Below are positions 34,940 through 44,670 of a stretch of DNA of 64,000 nt, piece by piece. Within the stretch, counting starts at the first letter, position 1. Every line of letters begins with the position of its first letter. The translations under genes and the position numbers were made by a program. The DNA comes from Massilia alkalitolerans DSM 17462. Lineage in GTDB: Bacteria > Pseudomonadota > Gammaproteobacteria > Burkholderiales > Burkholderiaceae_D. A model generated the notes under the pieces. That model saw only the letters and a program-made list of their open reading frames with translations, was not told where the DNA came from and ran no database searches. The stretch is taken from positions 1 to 64,000 of the forward strand of contig NZ_ATYR01000012.1 in NCBI RefSeq assembly GCF_000427785.1. Direction: 5' to 3'.

Positions 34940-37306
34940 ATGCGTACACCAGCACTCACGATCTTCGCAGCGCTCCTGACCTTGCCGGCGCTGCCGGCGG
35001 CGGCATCCACCCTCATCACCCTCGACCAGGCCATGGCCCATCCCGACTGGATCGGCACGCCGGTGGAAAACGCCTGGTGGAGCTGGGACAGCAAGGGGGT
35101 GTTCTATAAACAGAAGCGCACCGGCTCGCCGATCCGCGACACCTGGCAGGTGAGCCAGGGCGGCAAGCCGAAGCTGGTAAGCGACCTTGACGCCGCCAAG
35201 ATCGACGGCAACGACGTCATCTACAACCCGGCCCAGACCCGCGCCCTGATGCTGCGTAACGGTGACCTGTTCGAGCGCGACCTGAAGAGCGGCGCGCTGG
35301 TGCAGATCACCCGCGGCGCCACCAAGCTCGACGCGCTGCAGTATTCGCACGACGAACGCACGGTCTACTACCGCATCGGCACCGACTGGTACGGCTGGGA
35401 CCGCGCCAGCCGCGTGGTCGGCCCGGTCGCGCTGCCGCGCGCCGCCAAGGACCCGGCGGTGAACGAGGAAGACGCGCTGCGCGACCAGCAGCTGCGCCTG
35501 ATGGCCCACCTCAAGCGCCAGAAGGATGACCGCGACGCGCTGCGCGAGCGCATGAACGAGCAGCGCCGCGTCGACTCCACCCTGCCCCCGGCCCCGGTCT
35601 ACCTCGGCGACAAGGTCGCGATCGAGAGCAGCGTGCTGTCGCCCGACGGCCGCTGGCTGCTGGTCGTCACCGCGCCGAAGAACGGCGACAAGGGCCGCGT
35701 CGGCAAGATGCCGCGCTACGTGACCGAATCGGGCTACGAGGAATTCGACGACCAGCGCACCCGCGTCGGCCGCAACATGCCGGCGCCCCATGCACTGAAG
35801 CTGGTCGACCTGCGCACCAACAAGGTGCAGGACCTGTCCTTCGACGTGCTGCCGGGCGTGAACGTCGACCCGCTGGCCGAGCTGCGCGCCGCCGCCAAGA
35901 AGGAGCCGCTGAAGGGCAACCGCCCGGTGCGCGTGATCGACGGCGCCGATGCGATCGAATGGTCGGCCAACGGCGCCAACGTCGCCGTGATGCTGCGCGC
36001 GGTGGACAACAAGGACCGCTGGATCGCCACCGTCGACCTGCAGGCCGCCAAGCTCAAGCCGCTGCACCGCCTGACCGACAACGCCTGGGTCAACTACGAC
36101 AACAACGAATTCGGCTGGCTGCCGGACAACCGCACGCTGTGGTACCTGTCCGAGGAAAGCGGCTACTCGCACCTGTACACCCAATCCGCCGAAGGTGGTC
36201 CTGCCCGCGCCCTGACCTCGGGCAAGTGGGAAGCCTCGGATGTGCGCTGGTCGCACGACGGCCGCATGGCCTATGTGATGTGCAACCGCGAAACGCCGGG
36301 CGACTACGAAGTGTGCGCCGTCGACGCGAAGAACGGCACGGTCCGCGAAGTCACCAGCCTGGACGGTGTCGAGCGCTTCACCCTGTCGCCCGACGAGAAG
36401 AAACTGCTGGTGCACTGGTCGAGCAGCTACACCCCGGTCCAGCTGGCCACGGTGCCGGTGAGCGGCGGCGCGGCGACCAAGCTGACCGACACCCGCACTG
36501 CCGAGTTCAAGGCGCGCCAGTGGGTCGAGCCGCAGTACGTGGCGGTGCCCTCGAGCGCCGGCGGCGATCCGGTCTGGGCCAAGCTGTACCGCCCGGCCCA
36601 GCTGGAACCGGGCAAGAAGTACCCGGTCGTGATGTTCGTGCACGGCGCCGGCTACCTGCAGAACGTCAGCAAGCGCTACCCGAACTACTTCCGCGAGCAG
36701 ATGTTCCACAACCTGCTGGTGCAGAAGGGCTACGTCGTGCTCGACATGGACTACCGCGCGTCAAAAGGCTACGGCGCCAAGTGGCGCAATGCGATCTACC
36801 GCCAGATGGGCCATCCGGAACTGGTGGACTACATCGACGGTGTGAACTACATGGTGGCGCAGCACCAGGGCGATGCCAAGAACGTCGGCGTATACGGCGG
36901 CAGCTACGGCGGCTTCATGACCTTCATGGCCCTGATGCGCGCGCCGGAAACCTTCAAGTCGGGCGCCGCCCTGCGTCCGGTGACGGACTGGGTGACCTAC
37001 AACCACGGCTACACCGCCAACATCCTGAACACGCCGGACATCGATCCTGAAGCCTACCGGATCTCGTCGCCGATCGAGTACGCCGACAAGCTGCAGGGCC
37101 ACCTGCTGATCGCCCACGGCATGGTCGACGACAACGTGTTCTACCAGGATTCGGTGCGCATGGCCCAACGCCTGATCGAGCTGAAGAAGGACAACTGGGA
37201 ACTGGCCAGCTATCCGCTGGAGCGCCACGCCTACGTCCAGCCGGAAGCATGGTACGACCAGTACCGCCGGATCTACCAGCTGTTCGAGCGGACGCTCAAG
37301 CAGTAA
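34940..37306 (+). CDS. S9 family prolyl oligopeptidase/DPP-like peptidase, exported
   Basis: The 788-residue protein has a signal peptide (to about PALPAAAS, residue 23), an N-terminal beta-propeller of the DPPIV type (repeats such as LLVVTAPKNGDKGR, WSHDGRMAYVM), and a C-terminal alpha/beta hydrolase with YGGSYGGF (Ser 655), HGMVDDN (Asp 730 or 731) and ERHAY (His 763) as the triad. It likely cleaves peptides after Pro or Ala in the periplasm. Monocistronic: terminators lie on both sides. Confidence 0.92.
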   Translation: MRTPALTIFAALLTLPALPAAASTLITLDQAMAHPDWIGTPVENAWWSWDSKGVFYKQKRTGSPIRDTWQVSQGGKPKLVSDLDAAKIDGNDVIYNPAQTRALMLRNGDLFERDLKSGALVQITRGATKLDALQYSHDERTVYYRIGTDWYGWDRASRVVGPVALPRAAKDPAVNEEDALRDQQLRLMAHLKRQKDDRDALRERMNEQRRVDSTLPPAPVYLGDKVAIESSVLSPDGRWLLVVTAPKNGDKGRVGKMPRYVTESGYEEFDDQRTRVGRNMPAPHALKLVDLRTNKVQDLSFDVLPGVNVDPLAELRAAAKKEPLKGNRPVRVIDGADAIEWSANGANVAVMLRAVDNKDRWIATVDLQAAKLKPLHRLTDNAWVNYDNNEFGWLPDNRTLWYLSEESGYSHLYTQSAEGGPARALTSGKWEASDVRWSHDGRMAYVMCNRETPGDYEVCAVDAKNGTVREVTSLDGVERFTLSPDEKKLLVHWSSSYTPVQLATVPVSGGAATKLTDTRTAEFKARQWVEPQYVAVPSSAGGDPVWAKLYRPAQLEPGKKYPVVMFVHGAGYLQNVSKRYPNYFREQMFHNLLVQKGYVVLDMDYRASKGYGAKWRNAIYRQMGHPELVDYIDGVNYMVAQHQGDAKNVGVYGGSYGGFMTFMALMRAPETFKSGAALRPVTDWVTYNHGYTANILNTPDIDPEAYRISSPIEYADKLQGHLLIAHGMVDDNVFYQDSVRMAQRLIELKKDNWELASYPLERHAYVQPEAWYDQYRRIYQLFERTLKQ

Positions 37307-37314
37307 GCAAAACC

Positions 37315-37337
37315 AAGGCGCCTGCGGGCGCCTTTTT
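37315..37337. terminator. Bidirectional terminator between S9 peptidase and M20 genes
   Basis: AAGGCGCC (37315-37322) pairs with GGCGCCTT (37327-37334) across a TGCG loop, followed by T-rich sequence on the plus strand. The opposing M20 stop is only 3 nt away. Confidence 0.85.
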
Positions 37338-37339
37338 CG

Positions 37340-38575
37340 TTACGGAGCCAGGAAGTCCAGCAGCGTCAGCGCCACCACCTTGGTGGCCTTGCGCAAATCC
37401 TCCAGCTGCACGTGCTCGTCGGCCTTCTTGGCGTTCGACTCCTGCACGGTGCGCGGCCCGGCGCCGTACAGAACCGCCGGGATGCCGCGCTCGCCGTACA
37501 GGCGCGCATCCGCGTACAGCGGCGTGCCCTGGGCCGTGACCTCCTCGCCGAGGATGGCGCGGCCGTGGCGCTGCAGGCTGTCCACCAGCTTGTCGGAACC
37601 GGGCAGCGGGCGCAGCGCATGCGAGAGCAGCAGGCGCCGGATCTCCAGCCGGATGCCGGGCATGCCGGCCACCGCGCCTTCGATCAGGGCGCGCACCTGC
37701 GCCTCCACCGCCACCGGGTCTTCTTCCGGGATCATGCGGCGGTCCATCTTCATGACCACCTTGCCCGGCACCACATTGGTATTGGTGCCGCCATCGATGC
37801 GGCCGACCAGCATGGTGGGCGAATCGATACCGGGCACTTGGGACTTGATCTTCTTGAGTTCCGGCAGCTGGCCGTAGATCGCGTTCAGGATGCGGGTGGC
37901 GGCCTGCAGCGCGTCCACCGCGGTTTCCGGCATGGCGCCGTGGCCGGCCTTGCCGTGCACCGTGATCTCCAGCTGCAGGCAGGCGTTGTGGGCGGTGACG
38001 ATGTTGTAGCTGAAACCGGCCGCGATCACGTAGTCGGGGCGGGTCAGATTCTGTTCCAGCAGCCAGCCCGGGCCGAGCAGGCCGCCGAATTCCTCGTCGT
38101 AGGTGAAGTGCAGCTCGAGCGCGCCCTTGAGCGGCAAGCCCAGCGCTTCCAGCGCGCGCACGGCGAACACATAGGTGGCAAAGTCGCTCTTCGAGACCGC
38201 CGCGGCGCGGCCATAGATCGCGCCGTCATGGATCTCGGCGCCGTAAGGCGGTTTCGACCAGCCCTCGCCCGGCGGCACCACGTCGCCGTGGGCGTTCAGC
38301 GCCAGCGTCGGGCCGCCCGCGCCATAGGGGCGGCGCACGATCAGGTTGGTGATGCTTTCCATGCCGTAGTCGCGTACCTGCTGCTGCGGCACCGCATGCT
38401 TCTCGGCGTTCCAGCCGTATTGCGCGAGCATCGCCGCCACCGCTTCGGCGTGCGGCGCATTGTTCCCCGGCGGCGTATCGGTGGGGATACGGATGACCTG
38501 CTGCAGGAAGCCGACCTGTTCGTCGAAGTGCTCGTCGATCCAGGCGAGCAGGCGTTCTTGGTGGTGTTGGTCCAT
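37340..38575 (-). CDS. M20 family ArgE/DapE-type deacylase
   Basis: The 411-residue cytoplasmic protein has M20 metal-site motifs: LALNAHGDVVPPGEGW, a TYDEEFGG catalytic Glu pair, and the dimerisation GKAGHGAMPETAVDAL. There is no signal peptide. Its ATG overlaps the puuD stop (TAATG), so the two are translationally coupled; coupling to a urate oxidase suggests an amidase step on a ureido compound or a related scavenging role, but the substrate cannot be assigned. Confidence 0.85.
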   Translation of the reverse strand: MDQHHQERLLAWIDEHFDEQVGFLQQVIRIPTDTPPGNNAPHAEAVAAMLAQYGWNAEKHAVPQQQVRDYGMESITNLIVRRPYGAGGPTLALNAHGDVVPPGEGWSKPPYGAEIHDGAIYGRAAAVSKSDFATYVFAVRALEALGLPLKGALELHFTYDEEFGGLLGPGWLLEQNLTRPDYVIAAGFSYNIVTAHNACLQLEITVHGKAGHGAMPETAVDALQAATRILNAIYGQLPELKKIKSQVPGIDSPTMLVGRIDGGTNTNVVPGKVVMKMDRRMIPEEDPVAVEAQVRALIEGAVAGMPGIRLEIRRLLLSHALRPLPGSDKLVDSLQRHGRAILGEEVTAQGTPLYADARLYGERGIPAVLYGAGPRTVQESNAKKADEHVQLEDLRKATKVVALTLLDFLAP

Positions 38576-39822
38576 TAGGGTTGTCCTGTCTTGGCCCCGG
38601 CTTCGAACCAGGCGCCGACCTGCGCCCGTTCCGCATCGGTCATGTTGGTGAGGTTCGCCAGCGGCATCGCTTTCATCTGCACGGTCTGCTGGTAGATGCG
38701 CTGGGCGTTCTGGCTGACGAGTTCGGGGGTATGCAGCATCACGCCGCCTGGGGCCGTCGCGAAGCCCGGCTGGGTCGGGTGCTGCGCATGGCAGGACACG
38801 CAGCGCTGGTCGATGATGGTGCGCACCTGGGCGAAGCGGGCGGCGTCGTCCTCAGTTGCCCCACCTTCGGCCTGCGCCTTGACCTGCACTGGCGCCTTGG
38901 GCGCGATGGCGAAGGCCAGGATCGCCAGCAAGGCCACGCCGGCTACCGGATACTTCCACTCGACCCGGCCCTTGTGGCGCAGGTTGAAGAAGTGGCGGAT
39001 CAGGACGCCCGCCGCCATGATCACGCCCAGCACCGCCCACGAATACTCGTGGCGGTAGGTCATCGCGTAGTGGTTGCTGATCATGATGAACAGAACCGGC
39101 AGCGTGAAGTAGTTGTTGTGGACGCTGCGCTGCTTGGCCTTGATGCCGTGGATGGGGTCGGGCTTGTCGCCGGCCAGCATGGCATTGATCATCTTGCGCT
39201 GGCCGGGAATGATCAGCATCGCCACGTTGGCCACCATCATGGTGCCGATCATCGCCCCCACGTGCAGGTAGGCGGCGCGGCCGCTGAGCAGGTGGGTGAG
39301 CACATAGCTGCTCAAGACCAGGAAGGCGAAGATCGTGAGGCCGAAGGCCAGGTCATGCTTGCCCAGCGGGGAACGGCACAGCAGGTCGTAGACGATCCAG
39401 CCGATCACCAGGCTGGCCAGGCCGATACCGACCGCCTGCCAGCTCGTCAAATCCGCCACGCTGCGGTCGACCATCATGGCCTGCGCGTTCAGGTAGTAGA
39501 CGATCACCAAGAGCGCGAAGCCCGAGATCCAGGTGGAATAGGCTTCCCACTTGAACCAGTGGAGTTCCCTGGGCAGCTCGGCGGGCGCCACCAGGTATTT
39601 CTGCGGGTTGTAGAAGCCGCCGCCGTGCACCGCCCACAGCTCGCCGGCCACGCCCTTCCTGGCCAGCTCGGAGCCCGGCGCCGGCGGACGAATCGTGTTG
39701 TCGAGCCAGACGAAGTAGAAGGACGCACCGATCCAGGCGATGCCCGTGATGATGTGCAGCCAGCGCACCAGCATGTTGAACCACTCCAGGGCATACGGGC
39801 CGAGATAACCGAAACCATCCAT
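38575..39822 (-). CDS. puuD: Urate hydroxylase PuuD (membrane urate oxidase with cytochrome c domain)
   Basis: The 415-residue protein begins with a multi-helix membrane domain (about eight helices, from WFNMLVRWLHIITGIAWIGASFYFVWLDN) and ends with a cytochrome c domain with haem motif CVSCH (about residue 340) and distal Met in MKAMPLANLTNMT. This is the PuuD architecture known from Agrobacterium, which oxidises urate to 5-hydroxyisourate and feeds electrons to the respiratory chain. The start at 39822 follows AAGGACACCCCT. It is divergent from a LysR gene. Confidence 0.93.
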   Translation of the reverse strand: MDGFGYLGPYALEWFNMLVRWLHIITGIAWIGASFYFVWLDNTIRPPAPGSELARKGVAGELWAVHGGGFYNPQKYLVAPAELPRELHWFKWEAYSTWISGFALLVIVYYLNAQAMMVDRSVADLTSWQAVGIGLASLVIGWIVYDLLCRSPLGKHDLAFGLTIFAFLVLSSYVLTHLLSGRAAYLHVGAMIGTMMVANVAMLIIPGQRKMINAMLAGDKPDPIHGIKAKQRSVHNNYFTLPVLFIMISNHYAMTYRHEYSWAVLGVIMAAGVLIRHFFNLRHKGRVEWKYPVAGVALLAILAFAIAPKAPVQVKAQAEGGATEDDAARFAQVRTIIDQRCVSCHAQHPTQPGFATAPGGVMLHTPELVSQNAQRIYQQTVQMKAMPLANLTNMTDAERAQVGAWFEAGAKTGQP

Positions 39823-39887
39823 AGGGGTGTCCTTGTCGAGTATCCCTCGACGATAACGTGATTTCAATTTCTGCAACATGAAATTTA

Positions 39888-39920
39888 GCGTATATTCGAC
39901 ATAACTGTATTGATATACGC
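39888..39920. promoter_or_regulatory. Inverted repeat between puuD and the LysR gene
   Basis: GCGTATA (39888-39894) and TATACGC (39914-39920) form a perfect inverted repeat with a 19-nt spacer in the 102-nt divergent gap. The same GCGTATA word appears at 40888-40894, before uraD-allC. LysR proteins commonly bind such inverted repeats between themselves and their targets. Confidence 0.6.
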
Positions 39921-39924
39921 CCCC

Positions 39925-40863
39925 ATGGCCAGCCTGCCCCAGCACCTCGACCTGCACCTGATCCGCATCCTCTACCTGCTGCTGGTGGAGAAGAACGTCT
40001 CGCGCGTGGCGCTCAAGCTGAACCAGCCGCAGCCCTCGATCTCGGCCTCGCTGCGCAAGCTGCGCGAGCTGACCGGCGATCCGCTGCTGGTGCGCGGCGC
40101 GCGCGGCATGGTGCCGACCCAGCACGGAGAGAGCCTGCTCAAGCCGGCCAAGCGCATCCTCGACGAAACCGAGAGCCTGTTCGTTCGCAAGTCGCCCTTC
40201 GTGCCGGAAGAAGCGGCGCGCACCTTCCACATCGCCGCGCCCGACTACCTCGACACCCAGTTCCTGCCGAACGTGGTGGCGGCGCTGCGGCGCGGTTCGC
40301 CCAACAGCAAGGTGGTGATCCACAGCCTGGGGCCGGGCCTGGACTACCTGCGCATGCTGTCCGACGGCGAGATGGACCTGGTGATCGCCAACTGGGACGA
40401 GCCGCCCGCGCACCTGCACATGTCGAAGCTGTTCGAAGACCCGATCATCTGCACCATGCGCGCCGACAGCCCGTACGCCAAGCGCACCGCGATCGATGCG
40501 ATGACGGTCGAAGATTACCTGTCGCTGCCCCACGTGGCGCCCTCGCAGATGCTGCCGGGCTACCACGGCGTGATCGATGCCCACCTCGACCGGCTCGGCA
40601 TGCAGCGCAAGGTGGCGGTCGAGTCGCCCTACTTCGGCGTGATCCCCTATATGCTGACCCAGAGCGACCTGGTGCTGACCACCGGACGCCAGTTCATCCG
40701 CTTCTACGAACGCACGCTGCCGCTCAAGAGCTTCACGGTGCCGATCAAGTTCCCGCCGATGCGCTTCTACCAGCTGTGGCACCAGCGCGTGCACCAGTCG
40801 ACCGAGCACAAGTGGCTGCGCGACCAGGTCAGCGCGGCGGCCCGTGCGCTGGTCGCCAAGTAG
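39925..40863 (+). CDS. LysR family transcriptional regulator of the urate cluster
   Basis: The 312-residue protein has an N-terminal winged HTH (LHLIRILYLLLVEKNVSRVALKLNQPQPSISASLRKLREL) and a LysR substrate-binding domain. It sits between puuD (divergent) and the uraD-allC fusion (85 nt downstream), so it probably controls purine catabolism; the effector may be urate or a breakdown product. The start at 39925 is ATG; an upstream in-frame TTG at 39910 lies inside the inverted repeat and is less likely. Confidence 0.88.
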   Translation: MASLPQHLDLHLIRILYLLLVEKNVSRVALKLNQPQPSISASLRKLRELTGDPLLVRGARGMVPTQHGESLLKPAKRILDETESLFVRKSPFVPEEAARTFHIAAPDYLDTQFLPNVVAALRRGSPNSKVVIHSLGPGLDYLRMLSDGEMDLVIANWDEPPAHLHMSKLFEDPIICTMRADSPYAKRTAIDAMTVEDYLSLPHVAPSQMLPGYHGVIDAHLDRLGMQRKVAVESPYFGVIPYMLTQSDLVLTTGRQFIRFYERTLPLKSFTVPIKFPPMRFYQLWHQRVHQSTEHKWLRDQVSAAARALVAK

Positions 40864-40948
40864 GCGCAATACCGCTTATCTGCTCAAGCGTATAACTGGA
40901 GGGCTTGCAGGATTTATCATCATTGACTCTCATGAGGCGATGCGAACC

Positions 40949-42697
40949 ATGACCACCCTGTCGGACCTGAACACCTGCCCACCGGCCACCTTCGTCGAAG
41001 CGCTGCGTGGCATCTACGAACACTCGCCCTGGATAGCCGAACGTGCCGCCAGCCTGCGGCCTTTCGCCAGCGTCGCCGCCCTCAAGCAGGCCTTGCAGGC
41101 AAGCGTCACGCAGGCAAGCGAAGACGAGCAGCTGGCGCTGCTGCGCGCCCACCCGGAACTGGCCGGCAAGGCGGCGATCGCCGGCGAGCTGACGGCGGAA
41201 TCCACGGGCGAGCAGGCGGCGTCCGGCCTGAACCGCTGCAGCCCCGAGGAATACGCCGTGCTGCACGCGCTCAACGCGCAATACAAGGAGAAGTTCGGCT
41301 TCCCCTTCATCCTGGCAGTGAAGGGCCCGACGGGACGCGGCCTGACCCGCGCCGCCATCATCGAGACTTTCGCACGGCGCCTGAAGAACACGCGCGGCGA
41401 CGAAATGCGCCAGTGCCTGCGCCAGGTGCACCGCATCGCCGAGATCCGCCTGAACGAGCTGCTCGGGGTGCAACTGCTCTTCGGGCCACAGGTGATGGAC
41501 TGGGCCGAGACGCTGGGCGCGATCAGCGACAGCCCCGATGGGCTTACCTGTGCCTACATGACGCCGGCGCACCAGCGCACTGCCGCCCAGTTGCGCGACT
41601 GGATGATCGAGGCCGGCATGGACGCGCACATCGACGCGGTCGGCAACGTGGTCGGGCGCTACGCTGCTTTGCTACCGGATGCGAAGACCCTCGTCACCGG
41701 CTCGCACTACGACACCGTGCGCAATGGCGGCAAGTACGACGGCCGGCTCGGCATCCTGCTGCCCATTGCCCTGGCGCGGCACCTGCACGGACGCGGCGAA
41801 CGCCTGCCCTTCCACCTCGAGGTAATCGGTTTTGCGGAAGAGGAAGGCGTGCGGTATCAATGCACCTTCCTGGGCAGCAGCGCCATTACCGGCCGCTTCG
41901 ACCCACGCGTACTCGACCAGCAGGACAGCGAGGGCACGAGCATGCGCGCCGCATTGGGCGCCGCCGGCCACGATCCTGCGGCCATCCCCGCCATCGCGCG
42001 CGATCCGGCATCGCTGCTGGGCTTTGTCGAGGTCCACATCGAACAAGGGCCGGTGCTACTGGAGCGCGGCCTGCCGGTCGGCGTGGTGACGGCGATTGCC
42101 GGCAGCTCGCGCTACCTGGTCGAACTGACGGGCGTGGCCAGCCACGCGGGCACCACACCGATGGGCATGCGCCGCGATGCGGCGGCGGCCGCGGCCGAGA
42201 TCGTGCTGCTGGTCGAGGAACGCTGCAGCGGACGCGGCTCGCTGGTCGGCACGGTCGGGCAGCTCGAGGTGCCGTCCGGTTCCGTGAACGTCATCCCGGG
42301 CCAGTGCCGGCTGTCGCTCGACATCCGCGCCGCAAGCGATGAAGAGCGCCTGGCCGCGGTGGACGACATCCTGGCGGGCGTCAGCGCCATCTGCGCGCGC
42401 CGCGGCATCGAGGAAAAGCTGTGGAAGCTGGTGGAGGCGGACGCCGCGCCTTGCTCGCCGCGCCTGATGGACCGGCTGGGCGCGGCCATCGAGGCCGCCG
42501 GCCTGCCGCGCTTCGAGCTGCTGTCCGGCGCCGGGCACGACGCCATGGAGATGGCCAGCATTACCGAGGTGGCGATGCTGTTCACGCGCTGCGGCAACGG
42601 CGGCATCAGCCACAATCCGCTCGAGACCATGACGGCGGACGACGCCGAGATGGCGGGCGAGGTGCTACTGGAATTCCTGAGGCACCTATACGCATGA
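40949..42697 (+). CDS. OHCU decarboxylase / allantoate amidohydrolase fusion (UraD-AllC)
   Basis: The 582-residue protein joins two enzymes. Residues 1-165 are UraD (HSPWIAERA; catalytic RAHPELAGKAA; FGFPFILAVKG), which decarboxylates OHCU to S-allantoin. Residues from about 175 are an M20 AllC-type hydrolase (VTGSHYDTVRNGGKYDGRLG; FAEEEGVRY; EVHIEQGP; VASHAGTTPMGMRRDA; GAGHDAMEMA). It covers two non-consecutive steps, since allantoinase acts between them. The start at 40949 or 40940 is unsettled: GAGG is 12 or 3 nt upstream. Confidence 0.93.
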   Translation: MTTLSDLNTCPPATFVEALRGIYEHSPWIAERAASLRPFASVAALKQALQASVTQASEDEQLALLRAHPELAGKAAIAGELTAESTGEQAASGLNRCSPEEYAVLHALNAQYKEKFGFPFILAVKGPTGRGLTRAAIIETFARRLKNTRGDEMRQCLRQVHRIAEIRLNELLGVQLLFGPQVMDWAETLGAISDSPDGLTCAYMTPAHQRTAAQLRDWMIEAGMDAHIDAVGNVVGRYAALLPDAKTLVTGSHYDTVRNGGKYDGRLGILLPIALARHLHGRGERLPFHLEVIGFAEEEGVRYQCTFLGSSAITGRFDPRVLDQQDSEGTSMRAALGAAGHDPAAIPAIARDPASLLGFVEVHIEQGPVLLERGLPVGVVTAIAGSSRYLVELTGVASHAGTTPMGMRRDAAAAAAEIVLLVEERCSGRGSLVGTVGQLEVPSGSVNVIPGQCRLSLDIRAASDEERLAAVDDILAGVSAICARRGIEEKLWKLVEADAAPCSPRLMDRLGAAIEAAGLPRFELLSGAGHDAMEMASITEVAMLFTRCGNGGISHNPLETMTADDAEMAGEVLLEFLRHLYA

Positions 42698-42791
42698 CGA
42701 ATGGCACATGCGGCCGGGGCGCCGCATCCCGACAATAGGTGTACACGCTGCATCTCGGTGACGCAGCGGACCACATTGATCGGAAAGCCCC

Positions 42792-43379
42792 ATGAACAAA
42801 CGCTTTTTTGCAGCAATCCTTGCCCTGCCTTTCCTCGCCAGCCTGTCCGCCCACGCGGCCGGGCCCGAAGACAAGCGCTTCTATGCCGGCATCGCTACCG
42901 GCCAGTCGAAATCGACCCTCGAGAATCCCGCCGGCGAACGCTTCAGCAGCAAGAACAACCCCCTGCCGGTGAAACTGTATGGCGGCGTCGCGCTGACCGA
43001 CTACCTGGCGCTGGAAGCGGGCTATTCGGGCGCGACCGGCAAGTACGAATTCGACCGGCGCCTGTTCGGCAGCGCCACCGAACCGCGCCTGTCCTCGCAC
43101 GCGCTCTACGTGGCCGTGAAAGGCACGCTGGCAGTGAGCGAGCGGGTCGACCTGCACGCCAAGCTGGGGGCCGCGCACAGCCGTTTCGAGATGAGCAAGG
43201 CCGGCGTGAACGACCGTAAGCTCAGCGGCACCAAGCCGATGGTGGGCATCGGGGCGTCCTACAAGTTCACCGAGAACCTCGCCGCCACACTCGAATTCGA
43301 GCACTACGGCACGGTGCGCGAGGAGGGTTATGAACTGAGCCAGCGGCGGCTCCAGGCCGGCCTGAAATTCGGCTTCTGA
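42792..43379 (+). CDS. Outer-membrane beta-barrel protein (OmpA-like transmembrane domain)
   Basis: The 195-residue protein has a signal peptide (MNKRFFAAILALPFLASLSAHA) and alternating amphipathic strands such as KLYGGVALTDYLALEAGYSG, HALYVAVKGTLAVSERVDLHAKLG, ending in a terminal Phe (LQAGLKFGF), the usual outer-membrane insertion signal. About eight strands fit an OmpA/OmpW-type barrel. No C-terminal peptidoglycan domain. Function unknown. Confidence 0.85.
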   Translation: MNKRFFAAILALPFLASLSAHAAGPEDKRFYAGIATGQSKSTLENPAGERFSSKNNPLPVKLYGGVALTDYLALEAGYSGATGKYEFDRRLFGSATEPRLSSHALYVAVKGTLAVSERVDLHAKLGAAHSRFEMSKAGVNDRKLSGTKPMVGIGASYKFTENLAATLEFEHYGTVREEGYELSQRRLQAGLKFGF

Positions 43380-43431
43380 CGGCGCCCGCCCTTCCGGCTA
43401 GAATGCAGCTCCCACAGCCACCTGCGACCAC

Positions 43432-44670
43432 ATGACGCACGCGCCGACCGCCAGCAAGCTTCCCTCCGTCCCCGCCTGGATGATCGCCGTCGCGGCAGCG
43501 CTGCTGTTCGGCGGGCTCGACGTGGCGGCGGCGCTGGCCGGACGCATCTCCCTGCATAATCCATTGGGGCTGGCGGCGGTTGCCCTGACCGGCGACTGGC
43601 GCGGGGATATCAGTCCGCGGCATGTGCCGCTGGCTTTCCAGCTGTTCGTGGCCAGCAAGGTGGTGGGATGCGCCCTGTTCGCCCTGCTGTCCGGCGCCGC
43701 CTGCCTGGCGAGGACGCAGCGCCGCCGCATGCTTCTGCTTGGCCTGCTGGCCGGCTGCGCGGTGCTGCTGGATTCGATCGCGCTGCACGTCCTCGTCGCG
43801 GCCCACCTGGGCATGCTGCTGCCCTGGCGCACCGGCGCCTGGATGCTGCTGGCGCACTACCTGGCTGGCGCCGCGGTCGACACCCTGCTGGTGCTGGACC
43901 TGGCGGTGCGCCTGGGCGAGTCGCCGCGCTGGCCCCTGCTTGCCTACGTGTCGGCGGAACGGACCATCACGGCGGCCGGCTTCCTGGTTGCGCGCTTGGT
44001 CCTGCGCGAGCACCGGATGCGGCAGTCGCTGGCGACGACCCATGCCCAGATGCTCGCGACCCAGTCGCTGCTGGCCGAGACGGTGCGCGGCGCGGAGCGG
44101 CTGCGCATCGCGCGCGACCTGCACGATACGGTCGGCCATCACCTCACCGCGCTGAACCTGCACCTGGACCTGGCGCTGCGCCAGTCGCGCGACAGCGCGC
44201 CGCCATCCCTGGTCACAGCGCGCGATGCCGGCGGCCAGCTGCTGGCGCAGGTGCGCAATGTGGTCTCCAGCAGCCGGCAGGACCAGGACATCGACCTGGA
44301 ACGGGCGATCCGCCTGCTGTGCGAAGGCATTCCGCACGTGGCCATCGCCCTGCATATCGATCCCGCGGCGACGCGCCATCCGGCGCCGGCCGCGCATGCC
44401 TTGTTCTGCTGCATCCAGGAAGCCTTGACGAACACGCTGCGCCACGCGCATGCGCGCCGGCTCGATATCGCCATCGAGGTGCTGGACGGCGCGACGGTGG
44501 TCAGGGTGGCCGACGACGGACGAGGGAATGCCGCTTTGTCCGAAGGGAACGGCCTGCGCGGCATGCGCGAACGGCTGGCCGACCTGGGCGGCGAGCTGCG
44601 TTACGAAACACGAACCGCGGGCGGCTTCGCGCTCGAGCTGCGCCTGCCCCAGCAGGAGGTGCCGGCGTGA
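43432..44670 (+). CDS. Sensor histidine kinase (NarL-partner, HisKA_3 type)
   Basis: The 412-residue protein has about six hydrophobic segments in residues 15-200, then a dimerisation domain with IARDLHDTVGHHLTALNLHL (phospho-His 231) and a C-terminal HATPase (RVADDGRGNAALSEGNGLRGMRERL). No periplasmic sensor domain is obvious; the stimulus may be sensed in or at the membrane. The stop overlaps the GTG start of the response regulator gene (GTGA). Confidence 0.9.
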   Translation: MTHAPTASKLPSVPAWMIAVAAALLFGGLDVAAALAGRISLHNPLGLAAVALTGDWRGDISPRHVPLAFQLFVASKVVGCALFALLSGAACLARTQRRRMLLLGLLAGCAVLLDSIALHVLVAAHLGMLLPWRTGAWMLLAHYLAGAAVDTLLVLDLAVRLGESPRWPLLAYVSAERTITAAGFLVARLVLREHRMRQSLATTHAQMLATQSLLAETVRGAERLRIARDLHDTVGHHLTALNLHLDLALRQSRDSAPPSLVTARDAGGQLLAQVRNVVSSSRQDQDIDLERAIRLLCEGIPHVAIALHIDPAATRHPAPAAHALFCCIQEALTNTLRHAHARRLDIAIEVLDGATVVRVADDGRGNAALSEGNGLRGMRERLADLGGELRYETRTAGGFALELRLPQQEVPA

